From contig QCDM01000002.1 in NCBI GenBank assembly GCA_003280895.1, positions 1 to 64,000 of the forward strand: DNA of 64,000 bases, given 5' to 3'. This DNA comes from Prochlorococcus sp. AG-355-I20. GTDB lineage: Bacteria > Cyanobacteriota > Cyanobacteriia > PCC-6307 > Cyanobiaceae. Made by a program: the position numbers and the translations under genes. Below the pieces are notes generated by a model. It had not been told where the DNA came from. It worked only from the letters and a program-made list of their open reading frames with translations, and made no database searches. Positions within the stretch are counted from its first letter, which is position 1, and each line of letters opens with the position of its first letter. Shown here piece by piece: positions 49,616 through 64,000 of the stretch.

Positions 49616-49633
49616 ATAGTACATATATACTAT
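49616..49633. promoter_or_regulatory. Palindrome ATAGTA-CATATA-TACTAT, LexA-box-like
   Basis: AGTACATATATACT (49618-49631), ends 14 nt before the GTG start at 49646. Confidence 0.4.
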
Positions 49634-49645
49634 TAGCTATTTATT

Positions 49646-49894
49646 GTGAGCTCGGCAAGACCTGAGTTTCTTTTCGTTAAGCCTGGTGATTATGTCGCAA
49701 TTAAAAAAGAAAATTGCGAAAATACCGAAGAAAAGAATAAAAATTATTGGGTCGGTCAAGTTATCGACTGTATTGGAGGAGCTAGAAATCCAAATTCATG
49801 GACCTTGTTTCAAGTTGCCAATATTGATAGTGGAGAGATTACTATAATCAACGCCGATATTGTAGAAAAAATTTTGAAACCTTCTGAAAGTTAA
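49646..49894 (+). CDS. DUF3104-like protein (GTG start)
   Basis: VKPGDYVAIKKENC..YWVGQVIDCIGGARNPNSWTLFQVANIDSGEITIINAD. Confidence 0.7.
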   Translation: MSSARPEFLFVKPGDYVAIKKENCENTEEKNKNYWVGQVIDCIGGARNPNSWTLFQVANIDSGEITIINADIVEKILKPSES

Positions 49895-49966
49895 GCTTAT
49901 TAATAATCAAACAAGCTTCTTTCGGTATTACAGAAACATAAAATAAATTGAACGCTTTCAAGGAAA

Positions 49967-50857
49967 TCACCCTAGTTCCAAGCAGGCAAGTCCGTATACT
50001 TGATTCATTGGGCAGGGAGGTTGAATGCCTTTATACATTCTGTAAGTTTTTGATATTTCCTCAAACCCCAAACTTGACAAAAGATAATTTGCATAAGGAT
50101 TCAGATTAGAGCAATCCAATAAGATTTGGGAATCTAAATCACCAACTAACTCCCTTATTAGCAGTTCAGCAAGTGGTGGAGTATCCGCTAAAAGAGGTCC
50201 GATTCTCCAACCTTGTTCATTATCCTTCAATACACAAGGTCTTATTCTTCCAAATCCATGGCACATCCCATTATTATCTACAATTGCACTGACATTACCA
50301 TGAGAATTTTTCAACCAATCATTTAGAAAATGTGGTCTAGGACTGGGTTCTCTTTGATCATCATAGATTAAAACTGCTTCAGAAGAAATTTTATTACCCG
50401 GTACAACTTTAAAAGAATGAAATTGATCTTTATAGAAATTTCTCAATGGAAAATCTTGAGATCCATTTAATTTCCATCGATTTGTAATGGAAGATGTTCT
50501 AAAACCCCAATTTGCGTAATCATTTAATCTATCTGGGGCAGCCTCAAGACCAATACAATCAATATTATTTAAATATGCCAGGGCATGTTTCCATAATTTC
50601 ACTCCGTATCCATTATTTCGGAATTCTTTTTTAACAATAAATAAACCTATAAAGCCATACGAGGAATTATATTTTATACACGCAATAGAGCCTATGGGAT
50701 TATCGTCTAGACAAGCTACCCATACCCCTTGTTTATCTGTATTTCTATAAATTGATACATCATCCATTCCAGGAGAAAATCCTTCTAACCTAGCCCAGTT
50801 TGTGACTTCTGGTATTTCATTTATAGATATCAATCTAATTGAAAAATTTTCTCTCAT
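49967..50857 (-). CDS. GNAT family N-acetyltransferase
   Basis: GFIGLFIVKKEFRNNGYGVKLWKHAL acetyl-CoA-binding motif. Confidence 0.85.
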   Translation of the reverse strand: MRENFSIRLISINEIPEVTNWARLEGFSPGMDDVSIYRNTDKQGVWVACLDDNPIGSIACIKYNSSYGFIGLFIVKKEFRNNGYGVKLWKHALAYLNNIDCIGLEAAPDRLNDYANWGFRTSSITNRWKLNGSQDFPLRNFYKDQFHSFKVVPGNKISSEAVLIYDDQREPSPRPHFLNDWLKNSHGNVSAIVDNNGMCHGFGRIRPCVLKDNEQGWRIGPLLADTPPLAELLIRELVGDLDSQILLDCSNLNPYANYLLSSLGFEEISKTYRMYKGIQPPCPMNQVYGLACLELG

Positions 50858-51013
50858 AGAAACATACTAACCAAGAAAAATTTGAATTTTTAAAGTCAAT
50901 ATTAATAAATTTAATTATTTCTCTTAAACAATTCTTTGTGATTTAATTGGCTAAAAACCTTAGTTATTTACAATTTATCTTCTGATATATTTAATACTAT
51001 TCAAAGGTAAAAA

Positions 51014-52405
51014 ATGAAAATTTCTGATAAATTTCATTTAGAAGACATTTATAAATTAAAAAATACAGTTCTCACTGGTAAAACTGAAGATATAAAATGG
51101 CGGATCGATCATATCAATATAGTTTCTAAACTTTTGGATGAGAATAAAAAAGAGATAATAAAATCACTTTTTGTTGATCTCGGTAAATCTGAAATTGAAG
51201 GGCTTTCAGAAATCCTTTTAGTAAAAGAAGAAATTTCCCTCATAAAAAGGAAACTCAATTCTTGGATGCGGCCAAAAAAGATTGATACACCTTTTTATCT
51301 ATTTCCATCATCATCCCAAGTTATTTATGAACCTCTTGGGTGTGTCTTAATTCTTGGTCCTTATAATTATCCATTACTTTATGTTTTTAAGCCATTGGTA
51401 AATATTTTCTCAGCAGGAAATACTGCAGTTATAAAACCTTCAGAGAAATGTCCTGCGACCTCAAAACTTATTAAAAAGCTTACTTCCAAATATTTCCATA
51501 AAGATGTCCTAATGACAGTAGAGGGCGATAATAAACAATCCATAAAATTAATTGAACAAAATTTTGACCACATTTTTTTTACAGGAAGTACTGAAACTGG
51601 AAAATCTATAATGAAATTAGCTTCAAAAAACTTAACTCCATTAACTCTTGAGTTAAGCGGAACAAATCCTGTAATTGTTTTCAAGAATGCAAATTTAGAA
51701 GTGGCTGCTAAAAGAATTGTATGGGGCAAATTTTTTAATTCTGGTCAATCCTGCATGGCTCCGAATCATATCTTTGTAGATAAAGAAATTGAAAATGTTT
51801 TTATAGAAAAATTAAAGAAATACATAGTAAGTTTTTACGGAGATAATCCAATTCTTTCCGATAACCTATCAAAATTGCAGAAAAAACAATTTACATCAAC
51901 TTTGGAAATTCTCAAACAATATGAAAAAGAAAAAAGAATTTTATTTGGGGGGACTTTTAGTAAAAAAAAGTTAAAAATATCTCCTACAATCTTGAGAACT
52001 AAATTAAATGAAACAGATATTTTGCAGAAAGAATTATTCAGTACACTACTTCCTGTAGTTGGAATTAATGATAAGGAATTAGCTTTAAAACAGATTAGTC
52101 AAACATCAAAACCCTTAGCAATCTACTTATTTGGAGGCAATAAAAAAATCCATAATCATATTTCAAAAGTAACCAGCTCTGGAACAATTTGTATAAATGA
52201 TGTGATGTTGCCAGTCCTTATTCCAAATTTACCGTTTGGAGGCGTTGGGCAAAGTGGTATTGGTAAATTTCATGGGGAAGAAGGTTTTCGAAATTTTTCA
52301 AATCAAAAATCTATTACTTTTAAAGGTTTTTTATTTGATTCAAATCTGCGGTATCCCCCCTATGAAAGAGTAAAGAAATTTTTAAAGTTTATTTTTCAGG
52401 TTTAA
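51014..52405 (+). CDS. Aldehyde dehydrogenase
   Basis: LGPYNYPL, FTGSTETGKSIM, LELSGTNPVIV, FNSGQSCMAPNH. Confidence 0.95.
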   Translation: MKISDKFHLEDIYKLKNTVLTGKTEDIKWRIDHINIVSKLLDENKKEIIKSLFVDLGKSEIEGLSEILLVKEEISLIKRKLNSWMRPKKIDTPFYLFPSSSQVIYEPLGCVLILGPYNYPLLYVFKPLVNIFSAGNTAVIKPSEKCPATSKLIKKLTSKYFHKDVLMTVEGDNKQSIKLIEQNFDHIFFTGSTETGKSIMKLASKNLTPLTLELSGTNPVIVFKNANLEVAAKRIVWGKFFNSGQSCMAPNHIFVDKEIENVFIEKLKKYIVSFYGDNPILSDNLSKLQKKQFTSTLEILKQYEKEKRILFGGTFSKKKLKISPTILRTKLNETDILQKELFSTLLPVVGINDKELALKQISQTSKPLAIYLFGGNKKIHNHISKVTSSGTICINDVMLPVLIPNLPFGGVGQSGIGKFHGEEGFRNFSNQKSITFKGFLFDSNLRYPPYERVKKFLKFIFQV

Positions 52406-52468
52406 ATTACTTAAATTGTTTTCAAAAACCTAGCAATTTTAAATTTAAAGATTATCTTTAAATAAATA

Positions 52469-53239
52469 GTGAGTTTTATGAAATTTGCATTTTTAATAAT
52501 TGCAATATTTATTAATTTTTTTAATCACTCATTGATAAAATCAGAAGAAAAAATATTTTCATCAAAAAATAAAATTGAGAATATTGCTAGAAAAGAATCA
52601 ATTACTGAAGAAAAAACTGAAATAAAAAAGATTCATATTGTAAAAAGTGGAGATACAATATCAAGTATTTCAAAATTCTATTCAATTAATAAAGATTTAA
52701 TTATTAAATTTAATAACTTAAAAGATGAAAATTATATCTTTGTTGGCCAAAATCTTATTATCCCAGAATCTTCTGAAAATCTCACAAAACAATCAGATTT
52801 AATTAAAAATTATCATATTGTTCAAACTGGTGAAAATCTTACTGAAATATCAAACAAATATAATTTAAAAGTAAAAGAACTGATAGAGATTAATAACATC
52901 AATAATCCTGATTCAATAAAAATTGGTCAAAAGCTCACAATAAGAAAAAAGAACACAATTAATTCAGAAAAATATGAAACAACTGAATATAAAAAAAATA
53001 ATGACTCATTTGAGTTAGATAAAAAAATTTACGGTCCTATAATTATCCAAAGTAAATCATATAAAGATATTAAAGGTAGAAAAGTTTTAAACGTACTAAA
53101 TCAAGATAATAAAAAACTTATTCTTTCAATCAATTGTGATACGAATGAATTAGATGTAAGAATACCTGGCAGGAAATGGATGGGAAGTAAGCCTGTTAAA
53201 GAAGAATTCGAAAATAATTTGATAAATGATTTTTGTTAA
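52469..53239 (+). CDS. Exported protein with two LysM domains
   Basis: HIVKSGDTISSISKFYSINKDLI and HIVQTGENLTEISNKYNLKVKELI. Confidence 0.9.
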   Translation: MSFMKFAFLIIAIFINFFNHSLIKSEEKIFSSKNKIENIARKESITEEKTEIKKIHIVKSGDTISSISKFYSINKDLIIKFNNLKDENYIFVGQNLIIPESSENLTKQSDLIKNYHIVQTGENLTEISNKYNLKVKELIEINNINNPDSIKIGQKLTIRKKNTINSEKYETTEYKKNNDSFELDKKIYGPIIIQSKSYKDIKGRKVLNVLNQDNKKLILSINCDTNELDVRIPGRKWMGSKPVKEEFENNLINDFC

Positions 53240-53319
53240 AACTTTTAATTAATATGTGTGAATAATTTGTCTAAGAATATTATTGATGGGTTATTCTAAA
53301 AAAAGTTAAATAAATAGTA

Positions 53320-53529
53320 ATGGCAATTTCAAGAGGAGATCTCGTAAGAGTAAAAAGACCAGAATCATATTGGTATAACGAGATAGGTAAAGTAGCTTCA
53401 GTTGATACCTCAGGGATTAAATATAACTGTGTAGTAAGATTCGATAAAGTAAATTACGCTGGGATAAGCGGTACTGATGGTGGAGCTAATACAAACAATT
53501 TTGCTGAAAGTGAATTAGAGAAAGCTTAA
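53320..53529 (+). CDS. psaE: Photosystem I reaction centre subunit IV
   Basis: [41 protein letters not shown]-like SH3 fold. Confidence 0.97.
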   Translation: MAISRGDLVRVKRPESYWYNEIGKVASVDTSGIKYNCVVRFDKVNYAGISGTDGGANTNNFAESELEKA

Positions 53530-53533
53530 ATAA

Positions 53534-54412
53534 TTGCCTGAATTACCTGAAGTAGAAACTGTTCGGAGAGGTTTAGAGCAAAAACTAAATAACTTTATTA
53601 TTAAAAAAGTAGAAGTCTGTAGGGATTCAACTGTTGCATTCCCATCAAACAAAGAAGAATTCATTAAAGGACTTAGGAACTCACTTATTTATAAATGGGA
53701 TAGAAGAGGAAAATATTTAATAGCTCAATTAAAAGAAGTTCAAAATGAGCATGCTCAATTTCCTCTAGATAATTCACAAAATAACGGATTTCTTGTAATT
53801 CATCTAAGAATGACTGGATATTTCAAATTCATTGAAAAATCAACTCATCCTTGTAAACATACAAGAATAAGATTTTTCGATAAAAATAATAATGAGCTTA
53901 GGTACATTGACGTAAGAAGTTTTGGTCAAATGTGGTGGATTAATAAAGGCCTATCACTCAACAAAATAATTAAAGGATTAGGTTCATTAGGACCAGAACC
54001 ATTTTCTAAAGACTTTGATGCAAATTACCTTAAGAAAGTTATTTCAAAAAGAACAAAATCTATAAAAGCTATCTTATTAGATCAAACAATAGTGGCAGGT
54101 ATAGGTAATATTTATGCAGATGAAAGTTTATACTCTGCTGGCATCTCACCTTTTAGGGAAGCTCGAACAATAAAGAACAATGAATTAATCAAGCTCAAAG
54201 AATCAATCGTAACTGTATTGAAAAAAAGTATTGGCTCTGGAGGGACGACATTTAGTGATTTTAGGGACTTGGAAGGAGAGAATGGGAATTTTGGTTTACA
54301 GACAAATGTTTATAGGAGAACTGGAAAAGAATGTCGTAAATGTGGAAGTTTAATTGAAAGACAAAAAATTACTGGAAGAAGTACCCATTGGTGCCCTAAA
54401 TGCCAAAAATAA
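53534..54412 (+). CDS. mutM: Formamidopyrimidine-DNA glycosylase
   Basis: [27 protein letters not shown]-terminal CxxC zinc finger. Confidence 0.97.
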   Translation: MPELPEVETVRRGLEQKLNNFIIKKVEVCRDSTVAFPSNKEEFIKGLRNSLIYKWDRRGKYLIAQLKEVQNEHAQFPLDNSQNNGFLVIHLRMTGYFKFIEKSTHPCKHTRIRFFDKNNNELRYIDVRSFGQMWWINKGLSLNKIIKGLGSLGPEPFSKDFDANYLKKVISKRTKSIKAILLDQTIVAGIGNIYADESLYSAGISPFREARTIKNNELIKLKESIVTVLKKSIGSGGTTFSDFRDLEGENGNFGLQTNVYRRTGKECRKCGSLIERQKITGRSTHWCPKCQK

Positions 54413-54447
54413 AAAAGGGCTTACTCAAGGAGAGTAAACCCTTTTAA
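54411..54447. terminator. Bidirectional terminator between mutM and 5S rRNA
   Basis: AAAAAAGGGCTTACTC-AAGGA-GAGTAAACCCTTTT. Confidence 0.75.
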
Positions 54448-54455
54448 ATATTTTA

Positions 54456-54572
54456 CCTGGCATTGAGCTATTTTCTCAAGGGGCTACCCCCTAAATATTT
54501 TCGCCGCTGATGCGTTTCACAACCGAGTTCGAGATGGATCGGAGTGGTTCCACATCGCCATGAACACCAGGA
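54456..54572 (-). rRNA. rrf: 5S ribosomal RNA
   Basis: Reverse complement ..CCTGGTGTTCATGGCGATGTGGAACCACTCCGATCC..; downstream of 23S. Confidence 0.93.
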
Positions 54573-54636
54573 TAGTGTGAACCTTGAGAACTGCATAGAA
54601 ATTATATAAATTAAAAACAATAAATTAAGTTTATTT

Positions 54637-57510
<2,874 letters not shown>

Positions 57511-57764
57511 AATAACTTCAAAATTGAAGCATCAGCTTAATAGAATTGTTATTAATGCATTTGCACAAATAATAAATCTGCATCATAAAGATGCTTATTG
57601 TCTTTAAAAAAATCTATGCAGTTGTCAAGGTTCTCTGAAAACAATGAAATAAATTCAATGAGTCCAGCATCTTAATGATTTTATTAGGAAGCTAGATTCG
57701 TTCAGAAAGATGATCACAACACAAAATTTTCCTTTCTACAGATTATGGTAGAGGTGGTGATCAG

Positions 57765-57837
57765 TGGAGGTAAGCGGACTCGAACCGCTGACATCCTGCT
57801 TGCAAAGCAGGCGCTCTACCAACTGAGCTATACCCCC
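57765..57837 (-). tRNA. trnA-TGC: tRNA-Ala (TGC)
   Basis: GGGGGTATAGCTCAGTTGGTAGAGCGCCTGCTTTGCAAGCAGG.. on - strand, in rRNA spacer. Confidence 0.97.
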
Positions 57838-57849
57838 AACATAGAGATA

Positions 57850-57923
<74 letters not shown>

Positions 57924-58044
57924 AGGAAAATAATGGGTGTGACCTAGAAAAACTTAGGAAATGAAATTCTTAACAAACTAAGAACGTGAGATACCGATCG
58001 ACCTAAGGTGACAAAATAATAATATTAAACATTTTGTTGTCTCC

Positions 58045-59530
<1,486 letters not shown>

Positions 59531-60132
59531 GTGTTCAAATCCTTTTGTAGATAAATCTACTCAAATTGAATTGCTTTATCCAAATAAAAACTTCAGTTTT
59601 TGAATTTAGTTTCAGCCTCCTTAAATTTTAAGGATTACATTGAGTGCACATTAAAAATATTCTAAAGTGACTTTCCAAGATCTCAGATCCGTTTGCATCA
59701 AAGCTAAAAGTTAGCAATTGATGACATATTTATATATTCTTGACGGGACCTCACACCTTTATTGCATATACATCTTGAAATAACTAAAAAAATTTAGTTG
59801 TTCTCGACGCAATAAAAGCATCAGTTCCTAAGTTTTTAAATTTTCTAGGTGCAGAGTTAAACAACAAGTGATCAACTCATTTCGAAGGTAAAAACCTTCT
59901 TCTGGCTGAAAATAATGATAGAAATCAAATCTCCAAAAAATTCATTTATTTACCTAAAATTAGATTTAAGATAATTTCCTGAATAATGCAAAAAGTATAT
60001 TTCTGCCCAGAAGAAAATACTAAACCATCCCACTGTAATTGTGCAACCTTTTATACAAAAATTTTTTATTAATTTTTTATTTGATCAAAGTCTCATTAAA
60101 CAACTAGGCTTAAATAAAGGGATATAAACGAA

Positions 60133-61572
60133 ATGGCAGAAAGATTTAGTCAAAAAAATTTAAGAGTAAGACCAAGTTCTGATGAGGAGAAAATTGTAAC
60201 AAATGCAAAAAAACACTTCGAGAAGACTTTGGTTGAGATATCAGGCGAGTTAGTGGGAAGCGTCGCTGCACTAGAACACCCAACAAAAAATAAAAAATTA
60301 AATTATGGAGAAATATTTTTAAGAGACAATGTTCCTGTAATGATTTACCTCATTACCCAAAAACGTTACGAAATTGTCAAAAAGTTCCTAAGTGTATGCC
60401 TTGAGTTGCAAAGCTCTAATTACCAAACGCGTGGTGTATTTCCTACTAGTTTCGTTGAAGAAAATGGACAGCTCATTGGAGACTATGGTCAGAGATCAAT
60501 AGGGCGGATTACTTCAGCTGATGCAAGTTTATGGTGGCCCATTTTATGTTGGTATTATGTCAATAAAAGCGGTGATTATGCCTTTGGAAAAAGTCAAAGA
60601 GTTCAAAGAGGTATTCAACTTCTACTAGATCTAGTTCTACATCCAACATTTGAGGGTACTCCAGTACTTTTTGTTCCAGATTGCGCATTTATGATTGATA
60701 GACCTATGGATGTATGGGGAGCACCACTAGAAGTTGAAGTTTTACTTCATGGATGTTTAAAAAGTTGCATTAACTTAATGGAATTAAGTAGAGCAGATCA
60801 TGTTAGTAGACTTTTAGACCAAAGACTTATTCTTACAAATCAATGGGTTAAGGATTTAGGAAGTTTTCTTTTAAAGCATTATTGGGTTACCAGCCAAACA
60901 ATGCAAATTTTAAGAAGAAGGCCAACTGAGCAGTATGGTGATGATCAACACTTCAATGAATTTAACGTTCAACCTCAAGTGGTTCCCTCATGGCTACAAG
61001 ATTGGTTAGAGAATAGAGGTGGTTACTTAATAGGAAATATTAGGACAGGAAGGCCTGACTTTCGATTTTACAGTTTAGGCAATTCTTTAGCATGTATGTT
61101 CGGAGTTCTGCCTCCTGAAGAACAAAGAGCTTTATTTAGGTTAGTTTTACATAATAGACAGCATTTGATGGCTGAAATGCCTATGAGAATTTGTCATCCT
61201 CATATGGATGTCGAGGAATGGCAAAATAAAACTGGATCCGATCCAAAGAATTGGCCTTGGAGTTACCATAACGGTGGTCATTGGCCAAGCTTACTTTGGT
61301 TTTTTGGTACAGCTGTCCTATTACATCAAAAACAATATGGTTCAGATGATGTGATCCTCATGGAAGAAATGAAATCTTTAATAGAGGAATCATATTGGTG
61401 TCAACTTAATCAATTGCCTAAGCAAGAATGGGCAGAATATTTTGATGGACCTACAGGTACTTGGGTTGGACAACAATCAAGAACATATCAAACTTGGACA
61501 ATTGTTGGATTTTTATTAATGAATCATTTTTTAAGGAATGAGTATAACGATCTAGATATGTTTAAAATTTGA
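60133..61572 (+). CDS. Neutral/alkaline invertase, glycoside hydrolase family 100
   Basis: GEIFLRDNVPVMIYL, SADASLWWPILCWYY, GHWPSLLWFF. Confidence 0.92.
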   Translation: MAERFSQKNLRVRPSSDEEKIVTNAKKHFEKTLVEISGELVGSVAALEHPTKNKKLNYGEIFLRDNVPVMIYLITQKRYEIVKKFLSVCLELQSSNYQTRGVFPTSFVEENGQLIGDYGQRSIGRITSADASLWWPILCWYYVNKSGDYAFGKSQRVQRGIQLLLDLVLHPTFEGTPVLFVPDCAFMIDRPMDVWGAPLEVEVLLHGCLKSCINLMELSRADHVSRLLDQRLILTNQWVKDLGSFLLKHYWVTSQTMQILRRRPTEQYGDDQHFNEFNVQPQVVPSWLQDWLENRGGYLIGNIRTGRPDFRFYSLGNSLACMFGVLPPEEQRALFRLVLHNRQHLMAEMPMRICHPHMDVEEWQNKTGSDPKNWPWSYHNGGHWPSLLWFFGTAVLLHQKQYGSDDVILMEEMKSLIEESYWCQLNQLPKQEWAEYFDGPTGTWVGQQSRTYQTWTIVGFLLMNHFLRNEYNDLDMFKI

Positions 61573-61574
61573 CT

Positions 61575-62057
61575 CTAAAATAGTCCTAAGGTTAGTGATT
61601 TATCAATTGGCAAGCATGCTCCAATACCTAGGTATATTGTAAGAAAAGTTCCGAATAAGAAAACAGACATTGCTATTGGTCTTCTAAATGGATTAGAAAA
61701 TTTATTAACGTTTTCGATAAAGGGTAAAATCATTAATCCAAGTGGGATTAATGTTTGAAGTGCAATTCCCAAAAGTTTATTAGGAACAACTCTAAGTATT
61801 TGAAAAACTGGGTAAAGGTACCATTCAGGAAGTATTTCAAGGGGTGTTGCAAAGGGATTAGCTTTGTCTCCCAGCATTGCAGGATCAAGAACTGCTAATC
61901 CAACTACGCAGGCAATAGTTCCTAAGATAACAACAGGGAAAATATATAATAAATCATTTGGCCAAGCTGGTTCACCATAATAATTGTGGCCCATACCTTT
62001 AGCTAACTTTGCTCTCAATTTTGGATCAGACAGATCTGGTTTTTTTAAAGTAGACAT
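61575..62057 (-). CDS. petD: Cytochrome b6-f complex subunit IV
   Basis: [38 protein letters not shown]. Confidence 0.98.
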
Positions 62058-62092
62058 ATGGAAAAACTAAATAATGGTTTTAGTATAAGAAT

Positions 62093-62749
62093 TTATAAAG
62101 GACCTGAAATACCTTGTTTACGAATCATTAAAAAGTGCATCAACATGAAAACTGCTAATGACCATGGCAATACGAAAGTATGAAGACTGTAAAATCTTGT
62201 TAAGGTAGATTGTCCAACACTTTCTCCGCCTCTAAGTAATTCAACCATAAAGTCTCCGATAACTGGTATTGCAGCAGGGACACCTGAAACAATCTTAACT
62301 GCCCAATAACCTACCTGATCCCAAGGTAGAGAGTAACCTGTCACTCCAAAAGCGACAGTTATGACTGCCATTACAACACCTGTAACCCAAGTTAATTCTC
62401 TTGGTCTTTTAAATCCTCCGGTAAGATAAACCCTAAAGACATGAAGAATTAACATCAATACCATCATTGATGCACTCCATCTATGCACAGATCTTATTAA
62501 CCATCCAAAACTTACATCGGTCATTAGATAACTGACTGAACTATAAGCTTGTGTAACGGTAGGCTTATAGTAAAAAGTCATTGCAAAACCTGTTGCAAAT
62601 TGAATTAAGAAGCATACTAAAGTTATGCCTCCTAAACAATAAAAAATATTTACGTGAGGGGGTACGTACTTGGAAGTTACGTCGTCAGTTATGTCTTGGA
62701 TTTCAAGTCTTTCTTGAAACCAGTCATAAACAGATGAAGAATTCGCCAT
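62093..62749 (-). CDS. petB: Cytochrome b6 (start reassigned to [11 protein letters not shown])
   Basis: [35 protein letters not shown]; heme-b histidines; the ORF track start at 62812 is likely an over-extension. Confidence 0.97.
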   Translation of the reverse strand: MANSSSVYDWFQERLEIQDITDDVTSKYVPPHVNIFYCLGGITLVCFLIQFATGFAMTFYYKPTVTQAYSSVSYLMTDVSFGWLIRSVHRWSASMMVLMLILHVFRVYLTGGFKRPRELTWVTGVVMAVITVAFGVTGYSLPWDQVGYWAVKIVSGVPAAIPVIGDFMVELLRGGESVGQSTLTRFYSLHTFVLPWSLAVFMLMHFLMIRKQGISGPL

Positions 62750-62820
62750 CCAAAAAAAAATTAGCTTTGATATAAAGAGCTTACTTAAAATTCTTATACT
62801 TGGTGTTAACACTTAACCCA

Positions 62821-64000
62821 ATGAATTCATCTTTTAACAAACTTTTAACATTCAAAACTGTGATCACTGCCTCAATGATCATCGTTTTTTCTATCAATCT
62901 TTTTTTGATTGAAAGAGTGGATGCTCTCAGTGATAGCAGGCAATTAGTACTTGACGCTTGGACCTTGGTAAACGAAGGTTTTTATGATCCAGAAAAGTTT
63001 GATGAAATCCAATGGAAAAGAATTAGACAAAAAACGTTACAGAAACAAATTGAAACAAGTGAAGAGGCTTATTCCGCAATTGAAGACATGTTAAGACCTC
63101 TAGACGATCCCTACACGAGAGTTTTACGCCCCAAAGATTATGAGCTACTGAAATCAAGTAATTTTGGGAGTGAAATTAATGGTGTTGGGCTTCAATTAGG
63201 TGAAGATGATAACAATAAAGTTAAAGTTATTTCTACACTTGGGGGCTCGCCAGCTGAAGAAGCTGGAATAGTAAGCGGGGACATAATCGAAACAGTGGAT
63301 GGAATCTCATCAGAAAAATTAGGACTTGCTAGTACCGCCTCTAAGTTAAGAGGTGAATCAGGGACAAAAGTTTTAGTTGAATTATCTACGGAATCAGGAG
63401 AAATTAGGGAAGTCGATTTAGAGAGGAGATCAGTAGATCTAAGACCAGTTAGAACAAAAAGATTAAGAGACGATTTTCACACAATAGGATATTTAAGGAT
63501 AACTCAATTTAGCGAAAGCGTACCCAAAAAAGTTGAAGAGGCTCTTCAAGAGTTAAAAGAGAAAGAGGTTGAGGGCTTAATCTTGGATCTTAGAAATAAT
63601 TCAGGGGGACTAGTAAGCTCAGGTATTGCAGTTGCGGACTCATTATTGAGTGAGAAACCGGTAGTCGAGACAAAAGATAGAAATGGAATCAAAGATGCAA
63701 TTATTTCTCAAAAAGAGACATCTTTTGATGGACCAATGGTGACTTTAGTAAATAAAGGCACTGCAAGTGCCAGTGAAATACTTGCTGGCTCTTTACAAGA
63801 TAATGAAAGGTCAATTCTTATGGGAGAAAAAACCTATGGTAAAGGTTTAATTCAATCCCTAAAAAGTTTGGGAGAAGATAGTGGTATTGCTATAACGGTG
63901 GCTAGTTACTTAACACCAGATGGTAATAATATTCAAGGCCAAGGTATAACACCTGATAAATTACTTGATCTACCGGATGCAAGTGATTTTGGCACTACTG
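62821..64000 (+). CDS. ctpA: Carboxyl-terminal processing protease (D1 processing), 3' truncated by window
   Basis: PDZ domain GVGLQLGEDDNNKVKVISTLGGSPAEEAGI, LRNNSGGLVSSGIAVADS, GTASASEILAGSLQDN. Confidence 0.93.
   Translation, partial: MNSSFNKLLTFKTVITASMIIVFSINLFLIERVDALSDSRQLVLDAWTLVNEGFYDPEKFDEIQWKRIRQKTLQKQIETSEEAYSAIEDMLRPLDDPYTRVLRPKDYELLKSSNFGSEINGVGLQLGEDDNNKVKVISTLGGSPAEEAGIVSGDIIETVDGISSEKLGLASTASKLRGESGTKVLVELSTESGEIREVDLERRSVDLRPVRTKRLRDDFHTIGYLRITQFSESVPKKVEEALQELKEKEVEGLILDLRNNSGGLVSSGIAVADSLLSEKPVVETKDRNGIKDAIISQKETSFDGPMVTLVNKGTASASEILAGSLQDNERSILMGEKTYGKGLIQSLKSLGEDSGIAITVASYLTPDGNNIQGQGITPDKLLDLPDASDFGTT

Noticed and set aside
25572-49900. Active mobile element, integrase, transposase, phage or CRISPR array in the accessory region
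   Set aside because: No recombinase or transposase motifs and no regularly spaced direct repeats seen; only a tRNA remnant supports past integration.
59986-60072. 28-aa ORF MQKVYFCPEENTKPSHCNCATFYTKIFY with three Cys
   Set aside because: Too short, no other support, lies in the rRNA upstream region; not reported as a feature.
62750-62812. N-terminal extension of petB ([21 protein letters not shown]) in the ORF track
   Set aside because: Cytochrome b6 starts at [11 protein letters not shown]; the extension overlaps the divergent ctpA promoter region and is not typical of PetB.

Overview
The window is a low-GC cyanobacterial chromosome segment. Gene content and order (pipX-pipY-sepF-proC, psaE-mutM, petB-petD, a single 16S-Ile-Ala-23S-5S rRNA operon, a plastoquinol terminal oxidase, many very small proteins) fit a high-light Prochlorococcus; this assignment is from memory, not a database search. 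Positions 1-25,300 and about 50,000-64,000 are mostly core genes: murE, rpsD, Met/Cys biosynthesis, queA, pdhC, lipB, recO, der, cobI, aroQ, psaE, mutM, rRNA operon, GH100 invertase, petBD and ctpA. Positions about 25,500-49,900 begin at a tRNA-Tyr/tRNA-Thr pair and look like an accessory region: many ORFs under 70 aa, a cluster of ABM-like or DUF3764-like small barrel proteins, thiamine salvage genes, a photolyase, PTOX, a Nif11-like protein and a DUF3104-like protein. The strongest leads are: (1) a probable sRNA of about 65 nt (27781-27845) with its own promoter-like palindrome and terminator, containing a 12-nt perfect (14-nt with one G.U) antisense match to the start of the divergent ABM-domain gene; (2) a degenerate partial copy of tRNA-Thr at 25701-25740, consistent with an integration scar; (3) two matching TAGTACATNTNTACTAT palindromes, close to the cyanobacterial LexA box, directly upstream of two small orphan genes; (4) an unlisted Hlip-like ORF with an ExxNGRxAM motif; (5) a secreted-protein gene apparently broken by frameshifts.
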